Counted from the first letter of the stretch, positions 53,429-62,623 are shown. The stretch is DNA of 64,000 bases from Nocardia goodfellowii (GCF_017875645.1 NZ_JAGGMR010000001.1:682001-746000), one strand, 5' to 3'. The notes: generated by a model not told the origin, from the letters alone. Numbers and translations: made by a program.

Positions 53429-54388
53429 CTAGGCGCCGAGGGCCGGGCCCAGGGTGGGCCAGGAGGCGTGCAGAGTGTCCTGCCAATAGGACCAGGAGTG
53501 GGTCCCGGTGCCGCTCTGGTCGACCCGGGCCTCGATTCCGACGCTGCGCAGGCGCTGCTCGAAGGACAGCACACAGGCATTGACGCCCGCTTCGATCGGA
53601 CCGCCGAGGACTACGTTCTCCGGCAACTGCGGTTTGATCTCCAATTCGTGCTCCCCGGGGATACCGGTGCCGGTGGAGAGGTAGATCGCCTTGCCGCGCA
53701 AGCGATCCGCCAGTCGCGCGGGATCGTGCGCCGCCCACACCTCGTTGCCGGGCTCACCCCACATGTTCAGCGGGTTGCCGCCGCGGTTGGCCACGGAGAA
53801 CATGACCGCGGAGTTGGCCATGGCCAGGTCGGGGCAGGCGCTGTATCCGGCGACGGCCTGGTAGAGCTCCGGCTTGCGCACCGCGAGGGTGAACGCGGCC
53901 ATACCGCCCATGGACAGGCCGCCGACGCCGTTGACGCCGTTGCCGTCGAAGTGCGCGTCGATCAGGGGTGGCAGTTCCGCGGTCAGGAAGGTTTCCCATT
54001 TGTAGCGGCCGAAGCGCGGATCGTCCTGCCGCCAGTCCGTGTAGTAGCTGGCCTGGCCACCCACGGGGAGCACCACATTGACCCGTTTGCCCCGGAAGAA
54101 CGCCTCGGCATCGGTCGCGTTGGTCCAGGTGCTCTGTCCCACACCGGGATCCAGACCGTCGAGCAGATAGTACGAGGGCCGGGCGCCGCCGTCGGCCGGG
54201 TGCAGCACGTCCACCTGGATGGTCCGGCCCATCGCCACCGAGTCGACGAAGACCGCTGATCGGGTGGGGCTCTTCGCGTCTATCCGCACGATCTGCGCGG
54301 CCGAAGCCGTCGCGGGCCGAGCGAGGACCGGCCCGGCGACGGCGAGGGCGAACATCAGCACAACGACAGCTACTATCGCTCGACGCAT
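53429..54388 (-). CDS. secreted antigen-85-like esterase / mycolyltransferase family
   Basis: 319 residues. Signal peptide of about 31 residues (VAVVVLMFALAVAGPVLA, cleavage near ATASA). Alpha/beta-hydrolase of the esterase D/Ag85 family: YYLLDGLDPG, VVLPVGGQASYYTDW, nucleophile GLSMGG (Ser about 161) and the catalytic His in GTHSWSYWQ. Ag85 enzymes move mycolates onto trehalose and arabinogalactan; this could do so or be a related esterase. GAGGTGGG precedes ATG 54388. Confidence 0.88.
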   Translation of the reverse strand: MRRAIVAVVVLMFALAVAGPVLARPATASAAQIVRIDAKSPTRSAVFVDSVAMGRTIQVDVLHPADGGARPSYYLLDGLDPGVGQSTWTNATDAEAFFRGKRVNVVLPVGGQASYYTDWRQDDPRFGRYKWETFLTAELPPLIDAHFDGNGVNGVGGLSMGGMAAFTLAVRKPELYQAVAGYSACPDLAMANSAVMFSVANRGGNPLNMWGEPGNEVWAAHDPARLADRLRGKAIYLSTGTGIPGEHELEIKPQLPENVVLGGPIEAGVNACVLSFEQRLRSVGIEARVDQSGTGTHSWSYWQDTLHASWPTLGPALGA

Positions 54389-54503
54389 ATCCCACCTCTG
54401 TCAGCGCATCCCGTTGGCCTCCAAGCTAACCCACACCCACCGAGCTCTGGCGGCAAAACGGGAATATAGCATCCATTCAGCAAACTTTCCGGTACGTAAG
54501 CCG

Positions 54504-54932
54504 TCAGGCGGACCGGCCGAGCGCGCCCCGGATCGACCCCGCCAGGTAATCCAGATCCTCCCGCCGCGGACTCGTCGGCCGCCCCCGCAGTCCGAACCCA
54601 TCCCCCGGCGTCCGCGGAATCACATGCAGATGCACATGAAACACCTCCTGCCCCGCCGTCACCCCGTCCGCGAGAAAGAAATTGACCCCGTCACACCCGA
54701 CCTCGCTCTCCCGCAACGCCGCCGCCACCTTCTGCCCCACCTGAAACAGCTTCCCCCCGACCGCCGGATCCAACTCCGCCAAACTACGCGCCGCCACCCT
54801 CGGCACCACCAGCACATGCCCGGGCGTCATCGGCCGAATATCCATGAACGCGACCACATCATCGTCCTCATAGACCTTGCTCGCCGGCGCCCGCCCAGCC
54901 ACGATATCGCCGAAAATCGTATACGGATTCAC
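54504..54932 (-). CDS. HIT-family nucleotide-binding protein
   Basis: 142 residues. Histidine-triad motif HVHLHVIPR, with GHVLVVPRV and NPYTIFGDIVAGRAPASKV typical of the HINT/HIT branch. Such proteins hydrolyse adenosine phosphoramidates or dinucleoside polyphosphates. GTG 54932. It follows purB on the same strand with a 39-base gap and may be cotranscribed. A second HIT protein is encoded at 62002. Confidence 0.9.
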   Translation of the reverse strand: MNPYTIFGDIVAGRAPASKVYEDDDVVAFMDIRPMTPGHVLVVPRVAARSLAELDPAVGGKLFQVGQKVAAALRESEVGCDGVNFFLADGVTAGQEVFHVHLHVIPRTPGDGFGLRGRPTSPRREDLDYLAGSIRGALGRSA

Positions 54933-54971
54933 CCCCCGACCCTAACCCGCCGCAGCGGAAGCGCTGCGGGA

Positions 54972-56393
54972 CTACAGGATTGGGGAGGGGGTGTAGTGGG
55001 CGGCTTCGGGGTTGTGGGCAACGAGTTTTTCTACTGCGGCGAGGACGTCGGCTACCTGGGCTTCGGCGGCGCCGACGAAGGCGGACTTGTCGGAGAGGGC
55101 GGTGTCGAGGGCCGCGCGGTCCAGGGGGAGGCGGGGGTCGGCGGCGAGGCGGTCGAGGAGGTCGGGCTCGCGGCCCTGCTCGCGCATGGCCAGGGCGACG
55201 GCTACGGCGTGCTCCTTGATGACCTCGTGCGCGGTTTCGCGGCCGACGCCGGTGCGGACGGCGGCCATCAGGATGCGGGTGGTGGCGAGGAAGGGGAGGT
55301 AGCGGTCGAGTTCGCGGGCGACGACGGCCGGATAGGCGCCGAATTCGGCCAGGACGGTGAGGAAGGTTTCCATCATGCCGTCGAGGGCGAAGAACGCGTC
55401 CGGCAGCGCGACACGGCGCACCACCGAGCAGAAGACGTCACCTTCGTTCCATTGCGCGCCCGCGAGTTCGGCGGCCATGGAGGCGTACCCGCGCAGCACG
55501 ACCTGCAGGCCGTTGACGCGCTCGCAGGAACGGGTGTTCATCTTGTGCGGCATGGCGGAACTGCCGACCTGACCGGGCTGGAAGCCCTCGGTGACCAGCT
55601 CGTGGCCGGCCATCAGCCGCACGGTGTGCGCGAACGAGGACGGGCCCGCGCCCAGCTGCACCAGCGCGGAGAGCACGTCGTGATCGAGCGAACGCGGATA
55701 GACCTGACCGACACTGGTCAGCACGGTGGCGAAACCGAGATGGCGGGCGACCTGCTGCTCCAAGGCGGACAATTTGGCGGCGTCCCCGTCGAGCAGGTCG
55801 AGCATGTCCTGGGCGGTGCCCATCGGACCCTTGATGCCGCGCAACGGATAGCGGTCGATGAGCTCGCGGACGCGCCGCAGCGCGATCAGCACCTCGTCGG
55901 CGGCGGAGGCGAACCGCTTGCCGAGGGTGGTGGCCTGGGCGGCGACATTGTGCGAGCGCCCCGCCATCACCAGCGACTGGTATTCGGCGGCCCGCTCGGC
56001 CAGCCGCGCCGCCACCGCGACGCCGTGCGCGTACACATGCTCCAGCGACAGCCGGATCTGCAGCTGCTCCACGTTCTCGGTGAGATCACGGCTGGTCATG
56101 CCCTTGTGCACGTGCTCGTGCCCGGCCAGCGCGTTGAACTCCTCGATGCGCGCCTTCACATCGTGGCGGGTGACCCGCTCGCGTTCGGCGATCGACGCCA
56201 GGTCGACCTGGTCGATGACCCGCTCGTAATCCTCGATGACCCCGGCCGGCACGTCGATGCCGAGCTCGGCTTGCGCCCGCAGCACCTCCAGCCACAACCG
56301 GCGCTCGAGCACGACTTTGTTCTCGGGCGACCACAGGCGCACGAGTTCCGGGCTGGCGTACCGGGTGGCAAGGACATTGGGCACAAGGGTCAC
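54972..56393 (-). CDS. purB: adenylosuccinate lyase
   Basis: Catalyses step 8 (SAICAR to AICAR) and adenylosuccinate to AMP. 473 residues of the fumarase/aspartase superfamily: MAGRSHNVAAQATTLGKRF (His loop) and the signature loop GSSAMPHKMNTRSCE. GTG 56393 lies 8 nt after TAGACT, which is inside the 3' end of the upstream TetR gene. Its start is 3 bases from that gene's stop. Confidence 0.96.
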   Translation of the reverse strand: MTLVPNVLATRYASPELVRLWSPENKVVLERRLWLEVLRAQAELGIDVPAGVIEDYERVIDQVDLASIAERERVTRHDVKARIEEFNALAGHEHVHKGMTSRDLTENVEQLQIRLSLEHVYAHGVAVAARLAERAAEYQSLVMAGRSHNVAAQATTLGKRFASAADEVLIALRRVRELIDRYPLRGIKGPMGTAQDMLDLLDGDAAKLSALEQQVARHLGFATVLTSVGQVYPRSLDHDVLSALVQLGAGPSSFAHTVRLMAGHELVTEGFQPGQVGSSAMPHKMNTRSCERVNGLQVVLRGYASMAAELAGAQWNEGDVFCSVVRRVALPDAFFALDGMMETFLTVLAEFGAYPAVVARELDRYLPFLATTRILMAAVRTGVGRETAHEVIKEHAVAVALAMREQGREPDLLDRLAADPRLPLDRAALDTALSDKSAFVGAAEAQVADVLAAVEKLVAHNPEAAHYTPSPIL

Positions 56394-56396
56394 GTT

Positions 56397-57098
56397 CTAC
56401 GAGTCTAGTGCCCGGTACCTGTCCGCTTGCTGGGGCGTCGCGGGCGCGACGATATCGATGATCTCCAGGAGCGCGCCGCGCGCCATCCGCCGGGGTTCGG
56501 GGTCGAGTTCGGTGAGCGCGGCGACCACCGCACCGTCCACCACCGCGACCAACCGGCGCACCTGTTCGTGCCGGACGAGACGATCCGAACGGCGCAGCAC
56601 GTCGGCGAGCAGCTCGTCGAGCTGGGCGCGCAGGCGCAACTGCACCTCACGTAACTCCGGGTGCCGCGCCGAGGCCACCGACCGCTCGTAGCGGGCGATC
56701 AGCTGACCGAGCCGATCCGGCGATGTTCGCGGCCCGCCATGGTTACGCTGCGCTGCCTCCGGGCCGCCGCGGCCACCCTCGTCGTGGCCGTCGGCGCCCA
56801 CTAATAGATCCAACAGCAGATCGACCGTCGCCTCGGCGCCACGGCGCCGATGCGAGACCTCGCCCACCCGGCGGCGCATCGCGTCCAACTCCGCGTTGCC
56901 GCTGAACTCGACCGCGCGTGCGATCAGATCTTCCAGCGACTCGAAGTAGTACGTCGTCGACGCCAACGGCAGATCGGCGCGTGTGGCCACCGATCGATGC
57001 CGCACCGCGTCGAATCCGCCTTCGAGTAACAACTCGGCGGCAGCCGCTACCAAAGCCTGGCGACGCCGTTCACCTTTGGGGGTCGTCGCGGTTATCAC
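56397..57098 (-). CDS. TetR-family transcriptional regulator
   Basis: 233 residues. Helix-turn-helix: RRQALVAAAAELLLEGGFDA, RHRSVATRADLPLASTTYYF. A Gly-rich insertion at about 105-125 (GADGHDEGGRGGPEAAQRN) interrupts the ligand domain. GTG 57098; a CACGAT hexamer 6 nt upstream fits a leaderless start, weakly. Positioned directly before purB as in M. tuberculosis (Rv0775 near purB), but a purine role is not shown. Confidence 0.87.
   Translation of the reverse strand: MITATTPKGERRRQALVAAAAELLLEGGFDAVRHRSVATRADLPLASTTYYFESLEDLIARAVEFSGNAELDAMRRRVGEVSHRRRGAEATVDLLLDLLVGADGHDEGGRGGPEAAQRNHGGPRTSPDRLGQLIARYERSVASARHPELREVQLRLRAQLDELLADVLRRSDRLVRHEQVRRLVAVVDGAVVAALTELDPEPRRMARGALLEIIDIVAPATPQQADRYRALDS
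56402..56407 (-). promoter_or_regulatory. -10 of purB, inside the TetR gene
   Basis: Minus-strand TAGACT, 8 nt before GTG 56393. Confidence 0.45.
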
Positions 57099-57229
57099 CG
57101 TGCCATCGTGCCAGTCGTCATCGGTTCACCCGTACGAAATCGTTAGAGGGAATCCCAGCCATCGATGTTTTACCGCATTCACCTCGCCGAGGTGCAAGTC
57201 TCGGCAAACTTGTTGCCCGGCACAGAAGT

Positions 57230-58387
57230 TCAGCCGCGCAGGTAATGTTTCAAGCGAATGAGCGCTTCCTCGATGTCCGCGGTGGCGCCGGCGAAGGAGA
57301 AACGAATCGTCCGGTGCCCGTTGGCGGTATCGAAGTCGATACCGGGCGCCAAGGCTACCCCCGTCGCCGCGAGCACCTCCGCGCACCACCGGCGAGAATC
57401 ATCGGTCAGGTGACCGATATCGGCGTAGGCGTAGAACGCGCCGTCCGCGGGCGCGAGGTCGGTGATGCCGAGCGCGGTCAAACCGTCCAGCAACAATCGG
57501 CGATTGATCGCGTATCGCGAGACGTGCCCGTCCAGTTCGGCTTTGGCCTCCGGCCCGAACGCGTGCAGCGCGGCGTACTGCGAGATGGCGGGCGGGCACA
57601 CGGTCATATTGGACGCGAGTCGTTGCAGGGCGGGCCGCAGCTCGGCCGGTGCCAGCATCCAGCCCAACCGCCAGCCGGTCATCGAGAAGTACTTCGAGAC
57701 CGATCCGATGACGACGGAGTTCCGGGAGGTCTCCCACGCGGACGACGTCCCTTCGTCCCCGTAGGTGATGCCGTGGTAGATCTCGTCGGAGATCAGCAAG
57801 GTGCCGTGCTCATCGCACCACCGGGCGATGGCCGCCAGTTCGCCGGGTTCGATCATGGTGCCGGTGGGATTGGCCGGGCTGGCGATGATCAGGCCCCTGG
57901 GCGGTTCGGGCAGCGCCTCGAGCATGGCGACGGTCGGCTGGAACCGGGTGTCGGCGCGGCAATCCAGCTCGATCACCCGGCAACCCAGCGCGTTGAGCGT
58001 GTTGCGGTAGGCCGGATACCCCGGACGGGCCACCACGACGGTGTCGCCCGCGTCGAAGGCGGCCAGGAAGATCAGCGTGAACGCGCCCGAGGAGCCGGTG
58101 GTGACGACCACGTCGTCGGCGTGCGCCGGGTAGCCGTAGGTCCGGCGATGGTGTTCGGCGATCACCTCGCGTAACGGCAGGATGCCGAAAGTCTCGGTGT
58201 AGCCCAGCAATTCCGCGTCGATCGCCGATCGGGTAGCGCGCAGCACCGGCAGCGGCGCCGGGGTCGAGGGCTGCCCGGCCGCGAGAACGAGCACGTCACC
58301 GTGGGTACGGGCGCGTTCGGCGGCGGCTTTCCAGACATCCATCACATAGAACGTGGGAATGATCGACCGGCGAGATTCTCTGGGCAC
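57230..58387 (-). CDS. class I/II PLP-dependent aminotransferase
   Basis: 385 residues of the AspC/AlaT-type fold I family: TGSSGAFTLIFLAAFDAGD, ASPANPTGTM, the PLP lysine in SVSKYFSMTGWRLGW, and a C-terminal IRFSFAGAT with the carboxylate-binding Arg. Substrate cannot be assigned by reading. GTG 58387 is 7 nt after TACGGT; the open frame continues 276 bases upstream but runs across the divergent M23 gene. Confidence 0.88.
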   Translation of the reverse strand: MPRESRRSIIPTFYVMDVWKAAAERARTHGDVLVLAAGQPSTPAPLPVLRATRSAIDAELLGYTETFGILPLREVIAEHHRRTYGYPAHADDVVVTTGSSGAFTLIFLAAFDAGDTVVVARPGYPAYRNTLNALGCRVIELDCRADTRFQPTVAMLEALPEPPRGLIIASPANPTGTMIEPGELAAIARWCDEHGTLLISDEIYHGITYGDEGTSSAWETSRNSVVIGSVSKYFSMTGWRLGWMLAPAELRPALQRLASNMTVCPPAISQYAALHAFGPEAKAELDGHVSRYAINRRLLLDGLTALGITDLAPADGAFYAYADIGHLTDDSRRWCAEVLAATGVALAPGIDFDTANGHRTIRFSFAGATADIEEALIRLKHYLRG

Positions 58388-58394
58388 CCGAGAG

Positions 58395-58400
58395 ACCGTA
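58395..58400 (-). promoter_or_regulatory. -10 of the aminotransferase gene (leaderless)
   Basis: Minus-strand TACGGT, 7 nt, GTG 58387. Confidence 0.6.
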
Positions 58401-58461
58401 ATCGCTTCGGCCGGACGACACCACGGGCCCGCGCAACCTTTGTCGTCCGGGCGATCGCGGC

Positions 58462-58467
58462 TAGGGT
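58462..58467 (+). promoter_or_regulatory. -10 of the M23 peptidase gene (leaderless)
   Basis: TAGGGT, 7 nt, ATG 58475. Confidence 0.6.
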
Positions 58468-58474
58468 CGGCGTA

Positions 58475-59479
58475 ATGCTTGACAGCGCCCACCCGCCCCG
58501 CCGGCCTCGCCGCCTGCCGTCCCCCAGCGCTCGCCGCGCGGGGTTGGACCGGGTACGCGGAGTGGGTGGCGTCGGCGTCATTCCGCCTGATTGGCGTACC
58601 CGCTCCGAGCAGCGACCCGAGCCCCTGCCGATCCGGGCCTGGATCGAGCGAGTCCGGCGGCAACTCGGCGAGCTACGTCAGAGACCACGCCCGGACCTCC
58701 GGCAACTCTGGGAACAGCACAGACAGCGCGATTACCGCGCACTCCTCCACCGCCACCGCGTACAGCTGGCCGTCTTCCTGGTCGTCGCGCTCTGCGCCGC
58801 CGGCGACTCGTCGTTCGCCCGCGGCCTCGCCGACCGGCCGCTCGGCCCGCACGAAGCACAGCGCGTCGCGTTCGCCCACGAACAACTCATCCAATCCACC
58901 GTGCCCTCGGTGAAGCGCTACCTGACCGCCATCGCCAACGGTGAGCGCCGTCGTGAGCAGGCCGTGGTGGCCGCCGCCGCGCGCGCCACGCTGGAGCGCG
59001 CCAAAGCCGAAGCCGCCGCGGCGGCCGCGGGCGAATACCAGCCCTGGATGTCGGCGGGCACTCCCCTGCCGCCCGGCGCGATCCTGCCCGGCATCGGCGG
59101 CATGGTGCTGCCCACCCGCGGCACCTTCACCTCCGGATTCGGTTCCCGCTGGGGCACTTTCCACAACGGCATCGATATCGCGGGGCCGATCGGCACCCCC
59201 ATCTACGCCGTCGCCAACGGCACCGTCATCGACGCGGGCCCCGCCCAGGGCTTCGGCCTGTGGGTCCGTATCCGCCACGACGACGGCACCATCACCGTCT
59301 ACGGGCACATGTACGACTTCTTCGTCTCCGTCGGTGAACGCGTGCCGGCGGGCATGCAGATCGCCCGCATGGGCAACCGCGGCGACTCCTCCGGCCCGCA
59401 CCTGCACTTCGAGGTCATCGCGGGCGGACGGCACGTCGATCCGCAGGCCTGGCTGGCCGTGCACGGCCTCGGCTTCTAG
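58475..59479 (+). CDS. membrane-anchored M23-family peptidase (LytM domain)
   Basis: 334 residues. A basic cytoplasmic N-terminus of ~95 residues is followed by one membrane segment at about 96-111 ([16 protein letters not shown]). A helical linker (about 150-185, Ala/Glu-rich) leads to a LytM/M23 domain with HNGIDIAGP (zinc His and Asp), GHMYDF and the HLHFEV motif (catalytic and ligand His). Cleaves or regulates cleavage of peptidoglycan peptides. The 3' end overlaps purD by 4 bases (convergent). Confidence 0.9.
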   Translation: MLDSAHPPRRPRRLPSPSARRAGLDRVRGVGGVGVIPPDWRTRSEQRPEPLPIRAWIERVRRQLGELRQRPRPDLRQLWEQHRQRDYRALLHRHRVQLAVFLVVALCAAGDSSFARGLADRPLGPHEAQRVAFAHEQLIQSTVPSVKRYLTAIANGERRREQAVVAAAARATLERAKAEAAAAAAGEYQPWMSAGTPLPPGAILPGIGGMVLPTRGTFTSGFGSRWGTFHNGIDIAGPIGTPIYAVANGTVIDAGPAQGFGLWVRIRHDDGTITVYGHMYDFFVSVGERVPAGMQIARMGNRGDSSGPHLHFEVIAGGRHVDPQAWLAVHGLGF

Positions 59480-60747
59480 ACGGTGATGCGGTCTTCGACG
59501 GCGGCCAGGCCGATGTCGGTGCGGAAGTGGCTGCCGGGCAGCTTGATTCCGGTGATCCGGGCGTAGGCGTTCGCTCGGGCCTCGGCCAGGTCGGCGCCGG
59601 TGCCCACCACGTTCAGGACGCGACCGCCCGCGGAGACCAGGGCGCCGTCGGCGCGCAGTGCGGTACCGGCGTGCATGACCGACGTGGTCGCGTCGGCGGC
59701 GCTTTCGCCGGCCCCGAGAATGACATCGCCCAAACGCGGACGCCCCGGATAGTTTTCGGCGGCGATGACCACGGTGATGGCGGAGCCGTCGCGCCAGCGC
59801 GGCGGCGCGACCTCGGCGAGGGTGCCGGTCGCGGTGGCGTGCAGCAGTTCGCCGAGCGGGCTGTCCAGCAGCGCGAGCACGGCCTGGGTTTCGGGGTCAC
59901 CGAAGCGGCAATTGAATTCGACCACCGCGGGACCGGCCGCGCCGATCGCGAGCCCGGCGTAGAGCAGGCCGGAGAACGGGCAGCCGCGGCGCACCATCTC
60001 GGCGGCGACCGGCTTGACCACGTCGTCGACGATCGCGGTGACGGTTTCCGGGGGCAGCCAGGGCAGCGGGGTGTAGGCGCCCATACCGCCGGTGTTCGGA
60101 CCGGTATCACCGTCGCCCACGCGCTTGTGGTCCTGCGCGGGCAGCAGCGGCACCACGGTCTCGCCGTCGACCAGACAGAACAGCGAGACCTCGGGTCCGT
60201 CCAGGAAGGATTCCAGCAACACCGGGTGCCCCTGTTCGAGGAGCTCGGCGCCGTGGTCGCGCGCCGCGAGCCGATCGGCGGTCACCACCACGCCCTTGCC
60301 CGCGGCCAAACCGTCGTCCTTGACGACCCAGGTGGGGCCGAAACGATCCAGCGCGTCGTCGAGTTCGGCGGGGGTGTCCACGATTTCGCTGTGCGCGGTC
60401 CGCACACCGGCCGCGGTCATCACGTCCTTCGCGAACGCCTTCGAGCCCTCGATCCGCGCGGCCGCGGCGGACGGGCCGAAGCAGGCGATGCCCGCCGCGC
60501 GCACCGCGTCCGCGACCCCGAGCACCAGCGGCACCTCGGGGCCGACCACGACCAGGTCGGCGGACAGCTCGGCGGCGAGCGCCGCGACGCTGTCTCCCGA
60601 GGACGGATCGACCGGATGGTTCTGCGCGTGCAACGCGGTCCCCGGATTCCCCGGCGCCGCGAACAACGCGGTCACCGCTGGGTCCTTGCGCAGGGCGAGG
60701 ACGAGAGCATGTTCACGGGCTCCGGAGCCGATCACGAGTACGCGCAC
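59476..60747 (-). CDS. purD: phosphoribosylamine-glycine ligase (GAR synthetase)
   Basis: Step 2 of purine synthesis. 423 residues of the ATP-grasp fold: [63 protein letters not shown] and [17 protein letters not shown]. Leaderless GTG 60747 after TAAGCT-N7; the longer frame upstream is not coding (it crosses the PH-domain gene). Confidence 0.97.
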   Translation of the reverse strand: MRVLVIGSGAREHALVLALRKDPAVTALFAAPGNPGTALHAQNHPVDPSSGDSVAALAAELSADLVVVGPEVPLVLGVADAVRAAGIACFGPSAAAARIEGSKAFAKDVMTAAGVRTAHSEIVDTPAELDDALDRFGPTWVVKDDGLAAGKGVVVTADRLAARDHGAELLEQGHPVLLESFLDGPEVSLFCLVDGETVVPLLPAQDHKRVGDGDTGPNTGGMGAYTPLPWLPPETVTAIVDDVVKPVAAEMVRRGCPFSGLLYAGLAIGAAGPAVVEFNCRFGDPETQAVLALLDSPLGELLHATATGTLAEVAPPRWRDGSAITVVIAAENYPGRPRLGDVILGAGESAADATTSVMHAGTALRADGALVSAGGRVLNVVGTGADLAEARANAYARITGIKLPGSHFRTDIGLAAVEDRITV

Positions 60748-60754
60748 GGCCAAC

Positions 60755-60760
60755 AGCTTA
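60755..60760 (-). promoter_or_regulatory. -10 of purD (leaderless)
   Basis: Minus-strand TAAGCT, 7 nt, GTG 60747. Confidence 0.6.
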
Positions 60761-60795
60761 AGTGGGCACGTCGGCGGCGCACCAAGAGGATGATG

Positions 60796-60835
60796 GTTGG
60801 GGACGGGTGTGGAGCGATTCACACTGAACCCCAAC
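60796..60835 (+). promoter_or_regulatory. two-part hairpin upstream of the PH-domain gene
   Basis: GTTGGGG (60796-60802) pairs with CCCCAAC (60829-60835); inside it GTGTG (60807-60811) pairs with CACAC (60820-60824). It lies 24 bases before ATG 60859 and may be an operator or 5'-leader structure. Confidence 0.4.
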
Positions 60836-60858
60836 ACATCTGAAGGATGTGGTCGACC

Positions 60859-61236
60859 ATGGGTCTGATCGACGGAATCATGGGCAATGCCGGACGGCTC
60901 GATCCGGCGAAGGCACAACACGAATACGCGCGGCTCTTCGGCCAAGACGAGCAGGTCTACGCCGCGTATCTCCTGGTCCGCGATGCCCTGCTGTTCACCA
61001 ACCGGCGGCTGATCCTGGTGGACAAACAGGGCGTGACCGGACGCAAGGTGAGCTATCACAGCATCCCGTACCGGGCCATCACGCATTTCTCGGTGGAGAC
61101 GGCGGGCACCTTCGATCTCGATGCCGAACTCGTCATCTGGATCGCGGGCACGGCGGAACCGCTGCAGAAGCGGTTCAACCGCCAGGTCGACATCTACGAG
61201 GTGCAGGGCATCCTGTCGCACTTCGCAGCGGCCTGA
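60859..61236 (+). CDS. bacterial PH-domain protein (YvbH/bPH_1-like)
   Basis: 125 residues. Single pleckstrin-homology-like domain: [49 protein letters not shown] and a C-terminal helix ([15 protein letters not shown]). Widely distributed in bacteria; function unknown. ATG 60859 is preceded by GAAGGA about 11 nt upstream; ATG 60847 four codons earlier lacks room for a ribosome site. Convergent with the next hypothetical gene. Confidence 0.85.
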   Translation: MGLIDGIMGNAGRLDPAKAQHEYARLFGQDEQVYAAYLLVRDALLFTNRRLILVDKQGVTGRKVSYHSIPYRAITHFSVETAGTFDLDAELVIWIAGTAEPLQKRFNRQVDIYEVQGILSHFAAA

Positions 61237-61283
61237 CCCCCGGGTACGCCACGCCGCGGTGTCTTCGCCGATCTCGTGATGGA

Positions 61284-61856
61284 TCAGCCCGGTATGGCCA
61301 GGGCCACCATTTCCGCCACGATCGCCGTCAGTGACAGCGCACCGGTGCCGAATGCGGCGGCGAGCGCATAACCGATCAAGAGGTCCTCGGTAGTGGGAAC
61401 CGGCGGCTCGATGGTCCTGTCGAGAATCTTGACGGTTTGCGGTAGCGCCCAGGCAACGTCGATTTCGCCGTTCGCCTTGGCCGTCAGATCGCAGAAATGC
61501 TTTTCGATCTCAGACGGTTTCCCGTTGATGAACATGACAGTATCGATGGTCGACGGCCGGAAGCTCAGACTTCGATCATCGATCTCGACGGCGATTCGGA
61601 ATGTCCGCTTCAGGAGACGGCCGCTGCCAGGCGTAACTTTTATCTCGCGATCATCGACGCGCGCGACGATGCGGTTCCCTTTGCGCGTACCGATGGGCAC
61701 CGTCTTCCGAGTGCGGGGGCCGACTCGCTCGATGCTGACGACGGTCGATTCACCGGATTCCAGACGGGTTGTGACTCGACTGCCCGTTCGCTCGATAACA
61801 AGATTGCCGAATAACAGGGTGTCCACAACCGACTGCCGTGGCTCGAAAACCGTCAT
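61284..61856 (-). CDS. hypothetical protein with C-terminal membrane helix
   Basis: 190 residues, not recognised. Basic, beta-rich N-terminal body ([37 protein letters not shown]) and a C-terminal hydrophobic stretch of ~28 residues ([18 protein letters not shown] onward), giving a tail-anchored look. PFAM-like features are not evident. Its DNA is visibly less GC-rich at third positions than its neighbours, which may mean transfer. GAGGGA lies upstream of ATG 61856. Convergent with the PH-domain gene, divergent from HIT. Confidence 0.65.
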   Translation of the reverse strand: MTVFEPRQSVVDTLLFGNLVIERTGSRVTTRLESGESTVVSIERVGPRTRKTVPIGTRKGNRIVARVDDREIKVTPGSGRLLKRTFRIAVEIDDRSLSFRPSTIDTVMFINGKPSEIEKHFCDLTAKANGEIDVAWALPQTVKILDRTIEPPVPTTEDLLIGYALAAAFGTGALSLTAIVAEMVALAIPG

Positions 61857-61988
61857 TGATGCATCCCTCTGCTCGAATTCTCTCGTGGACCGCAGGCGCT
61901 CCGAGTTCGCTCCACGAGTTGGACGCTCGGTGCGGCAAATCGGTTCCATTGCGCCCAGTGGCCGCCCCGGTCGCGTCCGTCCTCCGGT

Positions 61989-61994
61989 TACGCT
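61989..61994 (+). promoter_or_regulatory. -10 of the second HIT gene (leaderless)
   Basis: TACGCT, 7 nt, ATG 62002. Confidence 0.6.
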
Positions 61995-62001
61995 GCCAGA
62001 C

Positions 62002-62427
62002 ATGGCATCTGTCTTCAGCGCGATCATCGAAGGTCAGCTCCCCGGCCGATTCGTTTGGGCGGACGACGAATTCGTCGCCTTTCTGACCATCGCCCCGGTC
62101 ACTCCGGGGCACACCCTGATCGTTCCGCGCAAGGAAATCGATCAGTGGCAGGACGTCGACGGCGACACGTTCGCCCGCCTCAACGGTGTCGCTCAGCTCA
62201 TCGGCAAGGCGGTACGCCAGGCCTGGGACGCTCCCCGCGCCGGCCTGCTGATCGCCGGTCTGGAGGTGCCGCACCTGCACGTGCACGTCTTCCCGGCGTT
62301 CTCGATGGGCGATTTCGACATCTCCGGCGCCGACCCGAACCCGTCGTCCGAGTCGCTCGACGAAGCGCAGGCCAAGATCAAGCAGGCCCTGCGCGACCTC
62401 GGCCACGGCGCGAACGTCCCGGAGTGA
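62002..62427 (+). CDS. HIT-family protein
   Basis: 141 residues. Begins [20 protein letters not shown]; the histidine triad is [23 protein letters not shown] is typical of the actinobacterial HIT group at the Rv0759c locus. Nucleoside phosphoramidate or dinucleoside polyphosphate hydrolysis is the family activity. ATG 62002 by TACGCT-N7. The open frame upstream to 61393 is antisense to the hypothetical gene and not coding. Confidence 0.92.
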   Translation: MASVFSAIIEGQLPGRFVWADDEFVAFLTIAPVTPGHTLIVPRKEIDQWQDVDGDTFARLNGVAQLIGKAVRQAWDAPRAGLLIAGLEVPHLHVHVFPAFSMGDFDISGADPNPSSESLDEAQAKIKQALRDLGHGANVPE

Positions 62428-62475
62428 GCCACTAGCCGGGGGTCCGGGGGGCGAATGCCCCGCCGGGCGGGGCTT

Positions 62476-62490
62476 GGGGGCTGCGCCCCC
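62476..62490 (+). terminator. GC hairpin downstream of the HIT gene
   Basis: GGGGGC-TGC-GCCCCC, next to a CCCCGCC/GGCGGGG stem (about 62459-62472). There is no T-tract; A residues follow. Confidence 0.45.
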
Positions 62491-62505
62491 AAAAACACGC
62501 GAAAG

Positions 62506-62542
62506 CCGAACTCTGCGGATGCTTTCCATCCGCAGAGTTCGG
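62506..62542 (-). terminator. terminator downstream of tRNA-Thr
   Basis: A 16-bp perfect inverted repeat CCGAACTCTGCGGATG / CATCCGCAGAGTTCGG with a 5-nt loop, 6 bases beyond the tRNA 3' end. Confidence 0.8.
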
Positions 62543-62548
62543 CGAGGG

Positions 62549-62623
62549 TGGAGCCCCCTGTCAGGATTGAACTGACGACCTTCGCTTTACAAGAGCGGTG
62601 CTCTACCACTGAGCTAAGGAGGC
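62549..62623 (-). tRNA. tRNA-Thr (anticodon TGT)
   Basis: On the minus strand the acceptor arm GCCTCCT pairs with AGGGGGC (one G-U). The D-arm is TAGCTCAGTGGTAGAGCA, the anticodon loop CTTGTAA carries TGT, and the T-arm is GTCAGTTCAATCCTGAC. A genomically encoded CCA ends at 62549. All four arms fold without mismatches of concern. Confidence 0.95.

Noticed and set aside
53429..54388. Esterase as a lysophospholipase rather than Ag85-like
   Set aside because: The GTHSWSYWQ His motif, YYLLDG start and signal peptide fit the Ag85/esterase D group better, though substrate remains open.
59527..60843. 438-codon plus-strand frame
   Set aside because: Antisense shadow of purD.
62453..62490. Riboswitch or CRISPR-like repeats downstream of the HIT gene
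   Set aside because: Just two adjacent GC hairpins; no repeat-spacer periodicity and no conserved switch core recognised.
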